Made by a program: the position numbers and the translations under genes. Positions 56,343 to 64,000 of a stretch of DNA of 64,000 nucleotides are shown piece after piece; position 1 is the first letter of the stretch, and each line of letters begins with the position of its first letter. The stretch is from NCBI RefSeq assembly GCF_022878925.1, contig NZ_CP084626.1, positions 124,001-188,000 on the forward strand, in the 5' to 3' direction. The DNA is from Caballeronia sp. TF1N1. GTDB taxonomy: Bacteria; Pseudomonadota; Gammaproteobacteria; Burkholderiales; Burkholderiaceae. Under the pieces are notes generated by a model that ran no database searches, had not been told where the DNA came from, and saw only the letters and a list, made by a program, of their open reading frames with translations.

Positions 56343-57815
56343 ATGCGTAACTTTTTGATGTCATTGCTGGTGGCGGGCGCCCTGGTCGGCGCCAATGTCG
56401 GCACCGCACTCGCCCAGGACGCGTCCGCTCCGGCCGCTGCCTCGGCACCCGCGGCCGACGCCGCATCGGCGCCTGCAAGCGCACCGGCCAGCGCCAACAC
56501 GGCGATGGCTTCGTCGGCGGAAGGCGCTTCCGCAGCGGCGGCAGCTTCCGACGCCGCTCCCGCCGCGCCGACCGAACCATTCTCGGTCGATTCGTCGAAG
56601 ATCAGCTCGGGTGACACCGCGTGGATGCTCACCTCGACCGCACTCGTGCTGTTCATGACGGTTCCGGGCCTCGCGCTGTTCTACGCAGGCATGGTTCGCA
56701 AGAAGAACGTGCTGGCAACGGTAATGCAGAGCTTCGCGATCTGCTGTCTCGTCACGATCATCTGGACGGTCGTGGGCTACAGCATCGCGTTCACGCCGGG
56801 CAATTCGTTCCTGGGTGGCTTCTCGCGCGTGTTCCTGCACGGCATGAACTACATCAAGGGCGACAAGGCCACGACGCTGACCGTCAGCCATCTGGCATCG
56901 ACGATTCCGGAATCGGTCTACTTCGTCTACCAGATGACGTTCGCGATCATCACCCCGGCGCTCATCACCGGCGCGTTCGCCGACCGGATGAAGTTTTCCG
57001 CGATGCTCGTGTTCATGACGCTGTGGTCGATCATCGTCTACTCGCCGATCGCGCACATGGTCTGGGAACCGACCGGCTGGCTGGCAGGCGCAGGCGTGCT
57101 CGACTTCGCGGGCGGCACGGTGGTTCACATCAACGCCGGTATCGCGGGCCTGATGTGCTGTCTGGTGCTTGGCAAGCGCGTCGGCTACGGCCGTGAAGTG
57201 ATGGCGCCGCACAACCTCGTGCTCTCGCTGATCGGTGCATCGATGCTGTGGGTGGGCTGGTTCGGCTTCAACGCGGGTTCGGCAGTCGCGGCTGACGGCC
57301 GTGCCGGCTTCGCCATGCTCACGACGCAGATCGCCACCGCATTCGCCGCCTTCGGCTGGATGTTCGCGGAATGGATTTCGAAGGGTAAGCCTTCGGTGCT
57401 CGGCATCATCTCGGGCGCGGTTGCAGGTCTCGTTGCAGTGACGCCGGCTTCGGGCTTCGTGGGCGTGACGGGCGCTATCGTGATCGGCATCGTGGCGGGC
57501 GTGGTCTGCTTCTGGTCGGCGACGTGGCTCAAGCACAAGTTCGGTTACGACGATTCGCTCGATGCGTTCGGCGTGCACGGCGTGGGCGGGATCATCGGCG
57601 CATTGCTGACTGGCGTGTTCGCGGTGAAGGACATCGGCGGCTTCGATGGCAATGTCATCGTGCAGGCGAAGGGCGTGCTGGTCACGCTGGTCTATAGCGG
57701 CGTCGTCAGCTTCGTGCTGCTCAAGATCATTGACATGGTCATGGGCCTGCGCGTGACGGAAGAAGAGGAACGCGAAGGTCTCGACGTCACGCTGCATGGC
57801 GAGCACGTCGAATAA
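56343..57815 (+). CDS. amtB: Ammonium transporter AmtB
   Basis: Inner-membrane ammonium channel of 490 aa. A signal peptide-like helix is followed by an Ala/Ser/Pro-rich region to about residue 80, then the eleven-helix Amt domain: MLTSTALVLFMTVPGLALFYAGMVRKKNVL and FDFAGG-type GVLDFAGGTVVHINAGIAGL, with pore His in DAFGVHGVGGIIG. The N-terminal Ala-rich linker is longer than in E. coli AmtB. The gene follows glnK and is closed by a terminator. Confidence 0.95.
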   Translation: MRNFLMSLLVAGALVGANVGTALAQDASAPAAASAPAADAASAPASAPASANTAMASSAEGASAAAAASDAAPAAPTEPFSVDSSKISSGDTAWMLTSTALVLFMTVPGLALFYAGMVRKKNVLATVMQSFAICCLVTIIWTVVGYSIAFTPGNSFLGGFSRVFLHGMNYIKGDKATTLTVSHLASTIPESVYFVYQMTFAIITPALITGAFADRMKFSAMLVFMTLWSIIVYSPIAHMVWEPTGWLAGAGVLDFAGGTVVHINAGIAGLMCCLVLGKRVGYGREVMAPHNLVLSLIGASMLWVGWFGFNAGSAVAADGRAGFAMLTTQIATAFAAFGWMFAEWISKGKPSVLGIISGAVAGLVAVTPASGFVGVTGAIVIGIVAGVVCFWSATWLKHKFGYDDSLDAFGVHGVGGIIGALLTGVFAVKDIGGFDGNVIVQAKGVLVTLVYSGVVSFVLLKIIDMVMGLRVTEEEEREGLDVTLHGEHVE

Positions 57816-58167
57816 GGGATTTGAGCCGCGATCCGGCGTGCCGCGAGAGGGCGCGCCGGATCTCATCCGCTCGGCGCATGTCGCCGGGGCGACGGCAAAC
57901 GAACGAGCGCAGCGACTTGGCCCGCCTTCATGGCGGGTTTTTTTTCGTCCGCGCGATACGTCGGGTTTTCGTCCAGCGCCGCTCGCGCCGCAAATGGCCC
58001 GGATTGCCTGTGCAGATTGCCGCGATGGGCCGCAAAGCCTTGCTAAATGGCGGTCCATACCCAGTTAGGCAGGGCAATTGCTCTACAATCTTTCGTCCCT
58101 GTATCGGCTGGAACGATCGCCTTGGCGGTTGCCCAGTCCCACGCAAAACGCTGTCCACGAGAAATCA
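57816..58167 (+). other. Gap between amtB and gshA
   Basis: A 352-bp gap containing the amtB terminator (57921-57945) and a TACAAT at 58084-58089 that may be the -10 of gshA, 78 bases before its start. No clear -35. Several short frames run through it, but none has a ribosome site or recognisable product. Confidence 0.45.
57921..57945 (+). terminator. Terminator after amtB
   Basis: CCCGCC-TTCAT-GGCGGG hairpin (57921-57937) followed by eight T. Confidence 0.85.
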
Positions 58168-59457
58168 ATGGTTCCGCACTTAGTTACGGCGTTAAGTGGC
58201 CCGCTGCTCGACCTCGAGCGGAAAATTCTCGAGGCTACGCCTTCCATCGAACGGTGGTTCCGTCTCGAATGGCAGGAGCACACGCCGCCGTTTTACTGTT
58301 CCGTCGACCTGCGTAACGCCGGTTTCAAGCTCGCGCCCGTCGACACCAATCTCTTTCCCGGCGGCTTCAACAATCTGCCGCACGAAGTGCTTCCGCTTGC
58401 CGTGCAGGCGGCGATGGCGTCCATCGAAAAAATTTGTCCAGACGCGAAGAATCTGCTCGTGATTCCGGAGCGGCACACGCGTAACGCGTTTTATCTGGAG
58501 AACGTTGCGCGGCTCGCGACCATCATGCGTCAGGCGGGACTCAACGTCCGCTTCGGCACGCTCGACGAAAACATCCACGGGCCCGTGACCATTCCGCTCG
58601 CCGATGGCCAAAAGGTCGTGCTCGAACCGCTCGAACGCACGCCGCGCCGTCTCGGCCTGAAAAATTTCGATCCGTGCTCGATCCTGCTCAACAACGATCT
58701 TTCCGCCGGCATTCCGCCCGTGCTCGAAAATCTGCACGAGCAATACATCCTGCCGCCGTTGCATGCGGGCTGGGCGGTGCGCCGCAAGTCGACGCACTTC
58801 TCCTGCTATGACGATGTCGCGAAAAAGTTCGCGAAGCTCGTCGAGATCGATCCGTGGATGGTGAACCCGTACTTCGCGCACGTCGAAGGCGTGGATTACG
58901 AGGCGCGCACGGGCGAGGAAGCGCTGGCCGAGGCAATCGACGGCGTCATCAAGAAGATCGCGAAGAAGTACCGCGAGTACGGCATCAGCGAGAAGCCGTA
59001 TGTCGTCATCAAGGCCGATGCCGGCACGTACGGCAAGGGCGTGATGACCGTGCACGACGCAAGCGAGGTCGCCGCATTGACCAAGCGCGAGCGCACGCGT
59101 ATGAACGACGCGAAGGAAGGCCTGCAGGTGCACGATGTGATCGTGCAGGAAGGCGTGCACACATTCGAGCGCGTGGAGAATGCGGTGGCGGAGCCGGTCG
59201 TTTATATGATCGACCGGTACGTGGTCGGCGGGTTTTATCGCGTGCACGACTCGCGCGAACGCGACCAGAACCTCAACGCGCCCGGCATGCATTTCGTGCC
59301 GCTTGGCTTCGAGCACACCGCGCTGCCGGATGCGCATGCGAAGCCCGGCGCCGCGCCGCCGAACCGCTTTTACATGTATGGCGTGGTGGCCAGGCTTGGG
59401 TTGCTGGCGGCATCGGTGGAACTCGAGAAGACCGACCCGGAAGCGATTCAGGTCTGA
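58168..59457 (+). CDS. gshA: Glutamate--cysteine ligase (proteobacterial type)
   Basis: Makes gamma-glutamylcysteine, first step of glutathione synthesis (429 aa). It belongs to the distinct proteobacterial type first noted in Acidithiobacillus (TIGR02049-like), unrelated in sequence to E. coli GshA. Visible sections: APVDTNLFPGGFNNLP, LLNNDLSAGIPPVLENL, VIKADAGTYGKGVMT, MIDRYVVGGFYRVHDSR. Start ATG at 58168 matches the family. The longer in-frame start at 58078 overlaps the -10-like element. gshB follows after 65 bp. Confidence 0.93.
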   Translation: MVPHLVTALSGPLLDLERKILEATPSIERWFRLEWQEHTPPFYCSVDLRNAGFKLAPVDTNLFPGGFNNLPHEVLPLAVQAAMASIEKICPDAKNLLVIPERHTRNAFYLENVARLATIMRQAGLNVRFGTLDENIHGPVTIPLADGQKVVLEPLERTPRRLGLKNFDPCSILLNNDLSAGIPPVLENLHEQYILPPLHAGWAVRRKSTHFSCYDDVAKKFAKLVEIDPWMVNPYFAHVEGVDYEARTGEEALAEAIDGVIKKIAKKYREYGISEKPYVVIKADAGTYGKGVMTVHDASEVAALTKRERTRMNDAKEGLQVHDVIVQEGVHTFERVENAVAEPVVYMIDRYVVGGFYRVHDSRERDQNLNAPGMHFVPLGFEHTALPDAHAKPGAAPPNRFYMYGVVARLGLLAASVELEKTDPEAIQV

Positions 59458-59522
59458 GTGCATAATGCCCTGCTCTCGTGGCCAATACTCATGGCCACGG
59501 TCACTAGCCCAAGCGAATACAC

Positions 59523-60479
59523 ATGGACATTCTCTTCATCGCCGATCCGCTCGATCGTTTCAAGATCTATAAAGACACGACCTACGCGATGATGGCCGAA
59601 GCCGCGCGGCGCGGTCACGTGTTGTACGCATGCGAGCCGCAGCATCTGGCGTGGACAGGCACGTCGGTCGACGCGAGCGTGCGACGCATTGCAATTGTCG
59701 GCGACGAAGCGAACAGCGACCGCTGGCCGTGGTTCGCGGCGGAACAGGCGGAGCATTTGCCGCTCACGCGTTTCGGCGCGGTGCTGATGCGCAAAGACCC
59801 GCCGTTCGATCTCGAATATGTCAACGCAACCTGGCTGCTCGAAATCGCGGAACGCGCCGGCGCGCGCGTTTTCAACAAGCCACAAGCCATTCGCGATCAT
59901 TCGGAGAAGCTGGCTATTGCCGAATGGCCGCAGTACGTGGCGCCCACGCTCGTGACGCGCGATGCGGCTCGCCTGCGCGGCTTTCACGCGGAACATGGCG
60001 ACGTCATTCTGAAACCGCTCGATGGCATGGGCGGCATGGGCGTGTTCCGCGTGAAAGCGGACGGCATGAACCTCGGGTCCATCATCGAGATGTTGAGCGA
60101 GGACGGCGCGCGTACGGTGATGGCGCAGAAGTTCATCCCGCAGATCACGGACGGCGACAAGCGCATTCTGGTGATCGGCGGTCAGCCGGTGCCGTATTCG
60201 CTGGCGCGTATTCCCCAGGGCAACGAGGTGCGCGGCAATCTGGCGGCGGGCGGTCTTGGCCGTGCGCAACCGCTGTCGGCGCGCGACCGCGAGATTGCCG
60301 AAACGCTCGGGCCAATTCTTGAAGCACGCGGGCTTTTGCTGGCCGGCCTCGATGCCATCGGCGATTACCTGACGGAAGTCAACGTGACGAGCCCGACATG
60401 CTTCCGCGAAATCATGGATCAGACAGGCTTCGACGTTGCTGGAATGTTCATCGACGCGCTCGAACGCGCGGTCGGCTGA
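59523..60479 (+). CDS. gshB: Glutathione synthetase
   Basis: ATP-grasp ligase of 318 aa that joins glycine to gamma-glutamylcysteine. Motifs: [35 protein letters not shown] for the ATP-grasp flap, [18 protein letters not shown], and the end [20 protein letters not shown]. Full-length. Together with gshA it gives the complete pathway in one place. Confidence 0.97.
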   Translation: MDILFIADPLDRFKIYKDTTYAMMAEAARRGHVLYACEPQHLAWTGTSVDASVRRIAIVGDEANSDRWPWFAAEQAEHLPLTRFGAVLMRKDPPFDLEYVNATWLLEIAERAGARVFNKPQAIRDHSEKLAIAEWPQYVAPTLVTRDAARLRGFHAEHGDVILKPLDGMGGMGVFRVKADGMNLGSIIEMLSEDGARTVMAQKFIPQITDGDKRILVIGGQPVPYSLARIPQGNEVRGNLAAGGLGRAQPLSARDREIAETLGPILEARGLLLAGLDAIGDYLTEVNVTSPTCFREIMDQTGFDVAGMFIDALERAVG

Positions 60480-60785
60480 ACGGCCTTTCGAGCGCTAGCC
60501 AACGCTCGAATTGGCGCACTGCAAAAACATAATCGCCGACGCTGTTACAATTATTTCCCGGTTGCTTGCAAGTTTTAGGGTTGGAACGTGCTTTTTCCGG
60601 TCTTAAACTGTGTTTGAGAGTGCAAGCGTAAGCTGTGGTAATGGTGGAACGGTGTCTGGCGTAAGGCGGTTGATTTTCGGCCCGCGTGCGACCAAATAGG
60701 CATCGATCCCGCGCCGCTCGCGCGTTTTCGAGCGATCTCTAGACGCCGGCAACCCTGGCGTCGTTACAGAGGCAGCAATCCTGAC
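60480..60785 (+). other. Gap between gshB and the PTS genes
   Basis: A 306-bp gap. A CGAGCG/CGCTCG inverted repeat at about 60489-60509 lies just after gshB without a T run. A TTACAATTATT stretch (60544-60554) could hold a -10 for the PTS genes. No gene is seen. Confidence 0.4.
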
Positions 60786-61274
60786 ATGGCTGGCATTCTG
60801 ATCATCGCGCATGCTCCGTTCGCTACCGCGCTACGCGAGTGTGTCGCGCACATTTACGGCGGCTTGCCCGCACGTATCGGCGTTGTCGACGTAACGCCCG
60901 ACTGCGATCCCGTCGAAGTCCGCGCGTTTGCGCGCTCGGAACTCGACCGTCTGCGAGAAGACAATGGCGCCATCGTGCTCACCGACGTCTTCGGCGCGAC
61001 GCCCGCGAACATCGCGGCGAGTCTCGCGGAAACGGACGTGCGCGTGCTCGCAGGCGTCAATTTGCCGATGCTCGTGCGCGCCGTGTGTTATCGCGCGACT
61101 CCCATCGACACGCTTACCGAAAAAATTCTGCAAGGCGGCTCGAAAGGCATCCAGGAACTGGATTCCTCCACGCCGCTGAATCCTTGCGCGCTCGCGACGA
61201 AGGCTGCCGGTTCGCAAGATCCGGCGTGCTCCGCGAGTGCCGATCTCGTCGCCGCGAAGGCCGCGAGTCACTGA
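60786..61274 (+). CDS. PTS EIIA component, mannose family
   Basis: Soluble phosphocarrier of 162 aa of the EIIA-Man (PTS_IIA_man) fold. Phospho-His is His9 in GILIIAHAPFATAL. The DVFGATPANIAASLAE section is typical. In Burkholderiaceae this protein lies with HPr and EI and no sugar permease, as part of a regulatory PTS. The C-terminal 30 residues are a low-complexity tail. ptsH follows after 35 bp. Confidence 0.9.
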   Translation: MAGILIIAHAPFATALRECVAHIYGGLPARIGVVDVTPDCDPVEVRAFARSELDRLREDNGAIVLTDVFGATPANIAASLAETDVRVLAGVNLPMLVRAVCYRATPIDTLTEKILQGGSKGIQELDSSTPLNPCALATKAAGSQDPACSASADLVAAKAASH

Positions 61275-61309
61275 CGCCGCTCAATTCATCCACTAGCGCC
61301 CGGAGCATC

Positions 61310-61579
61310 ATGCTGCAACAGGAAACAACGATCGTAAACAAGCTGGGACTCCACGCGCGGGCATCGGCGAAGCTCACGCAACTAGCCGGCAGCTATCAGT
61401 CGGAAATCTGGATGAGCCGTAACGGTCGCCGGATCAACGCCAAGAGCATCATGGGCGTGATGATGCTGGCAGCGGGTATCGGCAGCACGGTGACCATCGA
61501 AACCGAAGGCGCCGACGAAGCCGATGCGATGAAAGCGATCCTCGCGCTTATCGCCGACAAGTTCGGGGAAGGGCAGTAA
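61310..61579 (+). CDS. ptsH: Phosphocarrier protein HPr
   Basis: HPr of 89 aa. Phospho-His15 in NKLGLHARASAKL and the Ser46 region in NAKSIMGVMML are both present. It passes phosphate from EI to EIIA. The ATG at 61310 follows CGGAG. It is followed by a terminator, then ptsI. Confidence 0.95.
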   Translation: MLQQETTIVNKLGLHARASAKLTQLAGSYQSEIWMSRNGRRINAKSIMGVMMLAAGIGSTVTIETEGADEADAMKAILALIADKFGEGQ

Positions 61580-61610
61580 GCGCTTCATCCCGCATCGGAA
61601 GTAGCCAACA

Positions 61611-61638
61611 AAAAGCCGCGCTTCGACGCGGCTTTTTT
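61611..61638 (+). terminator. Terminator between ptsH and ptsI
   Basis: Perfect 10-bp stem AAAAGCCGCG/CGCGGCTTTT (61611-61620 with 61627-61636), loop CTTCGA, then more T. A second inverted repeat AACGGCCG/CGGCCGTT (61662-61669, 61683-61690) follows. Confidence 0.85.
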
Positions 61639-61715
61639 GCGTCCGCGTTCTTTGCAGGACAAACGGCCGCGCCTCGCTGCGACGGCCGTTCGGCGACCGC
61701 AGCCTCATTCGAACT

Positions 61716-61721
61716 TATAAT
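61716..61721 (+). promoter_or_regulatory. Candidate -10 of ptsI
   Basis: Perfect TATAAT, 68 bases upstream of the ptsI start and downstream of the ptsH terminator, suggesting independent transcription of ptsI. The -35 is poor (TTCGGC with too long a spacer). Confidence 0.45.
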
Positions 61722-61789
61722 GCTAGCGCGGTCCTAAGCGCCTGCCGCAGGCCCCGAGAGACCGCGCAGAAACTACAGAGGAGGTGCGC

Positions 61790-63550
61790 GTGTCCTTCAC
61801 GCTGCATGGAATTCCCGTCTCACGAGGCATCGCCATTGGGCGAGCGTATCTGATCGCGCCTGCGGCGCTCGATGTCGCTCACTATCTTATCGATCCGGAC
61901 CAGATCGACGCTGAAATCGCGCGGTTTTATGCTGCGCAAGCGGGCGTGCTCGCCGAACTCGAAACGCTTCGCAACGACCTGGCAGCGGACGCGCCTGGCG
62001 AAATGACAGCGTTCATCAACGTTCACATGATGATCCTGAACGACGCCATGCTCGTGCAGGAAGTCATCGATCTGATTCGCACGCGGCGCTACAACGTCGA
62101 ATGGGCGCTCACCGAACAACTCGAAATCCTGAGCCGCTATTTCGACGAAATCGAAGACGAGTATCTGCGCGAACGGAAGGCGGATATCGAGCAAGTGGTG
62201 GAACGGCTGCTCAAGGCGCTTGCAGGCGCGCCGACCACTGCATCGATGGTGGCGCATACGGTTGCGAGCAACGGCCACAACGAGATGATCGTCGTGGCGC
62301 ACGACATCGCGCCGGCCGACATGCTGCAGTTCAAGACGCAAGCATTCAAAGGTTTTGTCACCGATCTCGGCGGCCGCACGTCGCATACGGCGATCGTCGC
62401 GCGTAGTCTCGGCATTCCCGCGTCGGTCGGGGTGCAGCAGGCGAGCGTGCTGATTCGTCAGAACGATCTCATCATCGTGGACGGCGATCACGGCATTGTC
62501 ATCGTCGATCCCGCGCCGATCGTGCTCGAAGAGTATTCGTACCGGCAAAGCGAAAAGGTGCTGGAGCAGCGCAAGCTGCAGCGCCTCAAGTTTTCGCCGA
62601 CGCAAACCTTATGCGGCACGAAGATCGAGCTGTGCGCGAACATCGAACTTCCCGAGGATGCGAAGGTCGCGGTGGAAGCGGGCGCGATGGGCGTCGGCCT
62701 CTTTCGCACCGAGTTTCTCTTCATGAATCATAAGAACCAGTTGCCGGAGGAAGAGGAGCAGTTCGAGGCCTACAAGCGCGCGATCGAACTGATGAACGGC
62801 AAGCCGGTGACCATTCGCACGATCGATGTCGGCGCGGACAAGCCACTCGATTCGATGAGCGCCGGCGACGGCTACGAAGTCGCGCCGAACCCGGCGCTCG
62901 GGCTGCGCGCCATTCGCTGGAGTCTGTCCGAGCCGCAAATGTTCATGACGCAACTGCGCGCCATCTTGCGCGCGTCCGCGTTCGGTCCGACCAAGATTCT
63001 GATTCCAATGCTCGCGCACGCGCAGGAGATCGATCAGACGCTCGATCTGATCCGCGAGGCGAAGCGTCAACTCGACGACGCGGGCATCGCCTACGACCGC
63101 CAGATTCAGGTCGGCGCGATGATCGAGATTCCCGCCGCCGCGATCGCCGTGCGGCTCTTCCTGAGCCGGCTGGATTTTCTGTCGATCGGCACCAACGATC
63201 TGATTCAATACACGCTCGCCATCGACCGCGCGGATAACGCGGTCGCGCATCTGTACGATCCGCTGCATCCGGCCGTGCTGAATCTGATCGCGTTCACGCT
63301 GCGCGAAGCGAAGCGCGCCGGCGTGCCGGTTTCGGTATGCGGTGAGATGGCGGGCGACCCGACGGTCACGCGCTTGTTGCTCGGGCTCGGTCTGACCGAG
63401 TTTTCGATGCATCCGAGCCAGTTGCTTGTCGTGAAGCAGGAAATCTTGCGCTCGAATCTCAAGGCATTCGATAAGCCCGTAGCGGACGTGCTCGCGGCTT
63501 ACGAGCCGGATGAATTGCAAGCAGCGTTGGCGCGGCTTCAGAAGATTTGA
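61790..63550 (+). CDS. ptsI: Phosphoenolpyruvate--protein phosphotransferase (Enzyme I)
   Basis: Enzyme I of 586 aa. Takes phosphate from PEP and passes it to HPr. N-terminal domain with phospho-His near residue 197 in GGRTSHTAIVARS, then a PEP-binding TIM barrel with LFRTEFLFM, GADKPLDSM and SVCGEMAGDP. The GTG at 61790 is preferred because GAGGAGG at 61778-61784 is six bases upstream. A GTG at 61784 overlaps the ribosome site. Confidence 0.96.
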   Translation: MSFTLHGIPVSRGIAIGRAYLIAPAALDVAHYLIDPDQIDAEIARFYAAQAGVLAELETLRNDLAADAPGEMTAFINVHMMILNDAMLVQEVIDLIRTRRYNVEWALTEQLEILSRYFDEIEDEYLRERKADIEQVVERLLKALAGAPTTASMVAHTVASNGHNEMIVVAHDIAPADMLQFKTQAFKGFVTDLGGRTSHTAIVARSLGIPASVGVQQASVLIRQNDLIIVDGDHGIVIVDPAPIVLEEYSYRQSEKVLEQRKLQRLKFSPTQTLCGTKIELCANIELPEDAKVAVEAGAMGVGLFRTEFLFMNHKNQLPEEEEQFEAYKRAIELMNGKPVTIRTIDVGADKPLDSMSAGDGYEVAPNPALGLRAIRWSLSEPQMFMTQLRAILRASAFGPTKILIPMLAHAQEIDQTLDLIREAKRQLDDAGIAYDRQIQVGAMIEIPAAAIAVRLFLSRLDFLSIGTNDLIQYTLAIDRADNAVAHLYDPLHPAVLNLIAFTLREAKRAGVPVSVCGEMAGDPTVTRLLLGLGLTEFSMHPSQLLVVKQEILRSNLKAFDKPVADVLAAYEPDELQAALARLQKI

Positions 63551-63553
63551 GGC

Positions 63554-64000
63554 TTACGAAGCACGCGCATGCCGCTCGCCGCAGACCACGCAATCGGCCT
63601 GGCGCGCGATCTTCATCGTGTTCCACTCCATGCGCAGTGAATCCAGCATCATCAGCCGGCCGGCGAGCGTTTCGCCGAAGCCGCCGATCACGCGTAGCGC
63701 CTCCGCCGCTTGCATTGCGCCAATGATGCCCACGGTCGGCGAGAACACGCCCATCGTCGAACACGCGACTTCCTCGAACGCCTGATCCGGCGGAAACACG
63801 CACGCATAACACGGCGATTGCTCCGAGCGGAAATCGAATGTGCTGATCTGCCCGTCGAAACGCAAGGCCGCGCCCGACACGAGCGGGACGCCATGCGCGA
63901 CGCACGCGGCGTTGATTGCGTGACGCGTGGCGAAGTTGTCGCTGCAATCCAGCACGACCGACGCGCCCGGCACGTTGGCATCGAGCCAGGCCGCGTCGGC
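63554..64000 (-). CDS. ThiF/MoeB/HesA-family adenylyltransferase (partial)
   Basis: C-terminal 148 residues of an E1-like adenylating enzyme (MoeB/ThiF/HesA). The 5' part lies beyond the right edge. VVLDCSDNFATRHAINAAC, the R-rich loop region, and zinc-ligand Cys pairs CYAC and CVVC are seen. It activates a sulfur-carrier protein such as MoaD or ThiS by adenylation. Which one cannot be told. It is convergent with ptsI, which ends 3 bases away. Confidence 0.9.
   Translation of the reverse strand, partial: ADAAWLDANVPGASVVLDCSDNFATRHAINAACVAHGVPLVSGAALRFDGQISTFDFRSEQSPCYACVFPPDQAFEEVACSTMGVFSPTVGIIGAMQAAEALRVIGGFGETLAGRLMMLDSLRMEWNTMKIARQADCVVCGERHARAS

Overview
The window is high-GC DNA from a betaproteobacterium of the Burkholderiaceae, most like Paraburkholderia or Caballeronia. 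The evidence is gene content and order: cheA-cheW-mcp-cheR-cheD-cheB-cheY-cheZ, argS-SPOR-dsbA-SDR, a two-gene methionine synthase, birA-coaX, PhaM, DUF1840/DUF2844/DUF2917/DUF3443/DUF3567 proteins, a proteobacterial-type gshA with gshB, and a PTS set EIIA-HPr-EI with no sugar permease nearby. It reads as core chromosome. I see no tRNA, rRNA, insertion sequence, prophage or CRISPR array. The most accessory-looking item is a small HigBA-like toxin-antitoxin pair.

Layout. 1-8.9 kb: chemotaxis operon, closed by a terminator. 9.1-11 kb: exported DUF2844 protein and DUF3443 lipoprotein. 11-15.2 kb (minus): argS, SPOR protein, dsbA, SDR. 15.4-20.6 kb: DUF1840, a Lys/Pro-rich exported peptide, split B12-dependent methionine synthase, DUF3567. 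20.7-23.7 kb (minus): alpha/beta hydrolase, DUF3108 protein, IclR regulator. 23.8-27.7 kb: fumarylacetoacetate hydrolase-like enzyme, orphan periplasmic binding protein, enoyl-CoA hydratase, PhaM. 28-30.9 kb: CarH/LitR-like MerR-B12 regulator, ferritin-like diiron protein, heptose-1-P adenylyltransferase. 31.2-34.2 kb (minus): small membrane protein, coaX, birA, toxin-antitoxin pair. 34.4-40.3 kb: MCE lipid-transport operon, VanZ protein, 2Fe-2S ferredoxin, hydrolase. 40.9-46.6 kb: D,D-carboxypeptidase, D-amino acid transaminase, YbeD, LysR and DUF2917, lipB-lipA. 47-51.7 kb: dctA-dctB-dctD. 51.9-57.8 kb: TlpA thioredoxin, lipoprotein, comM, ubiK, glnK-amtB. 58.1-63.6 kb: gshA-gshB and EIIA-ptsH-ptsI. 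The right edge cuts a ThiF/MoeB-family gene.

Regulation visible in the sequence. Strong sigma-54 promoters precede dctA (46836-46851) and glnK-amtB (55829-55844). Each has an upstream dyad: a candidate DctD site at 46750-46767 and an NtrC-type box at 55549-55565. The MerR-B12 protein carries the Wx9EH and ExHxxG signature of coenzyme-B12 photoreceptors, so light control is plausible. A small cluster of DnaA-box-like sequences lies in a gene-free stretch near 53.4 kb.

The two most novel readings are the DUF3443 lipoprotein, which shows the landmarks of a two-lobed pepsin-like aspartic protease and pairs with DUF2844, and the CarH-like regulator next to a diiron protein. Neither has been tested by search or structure prediction here.
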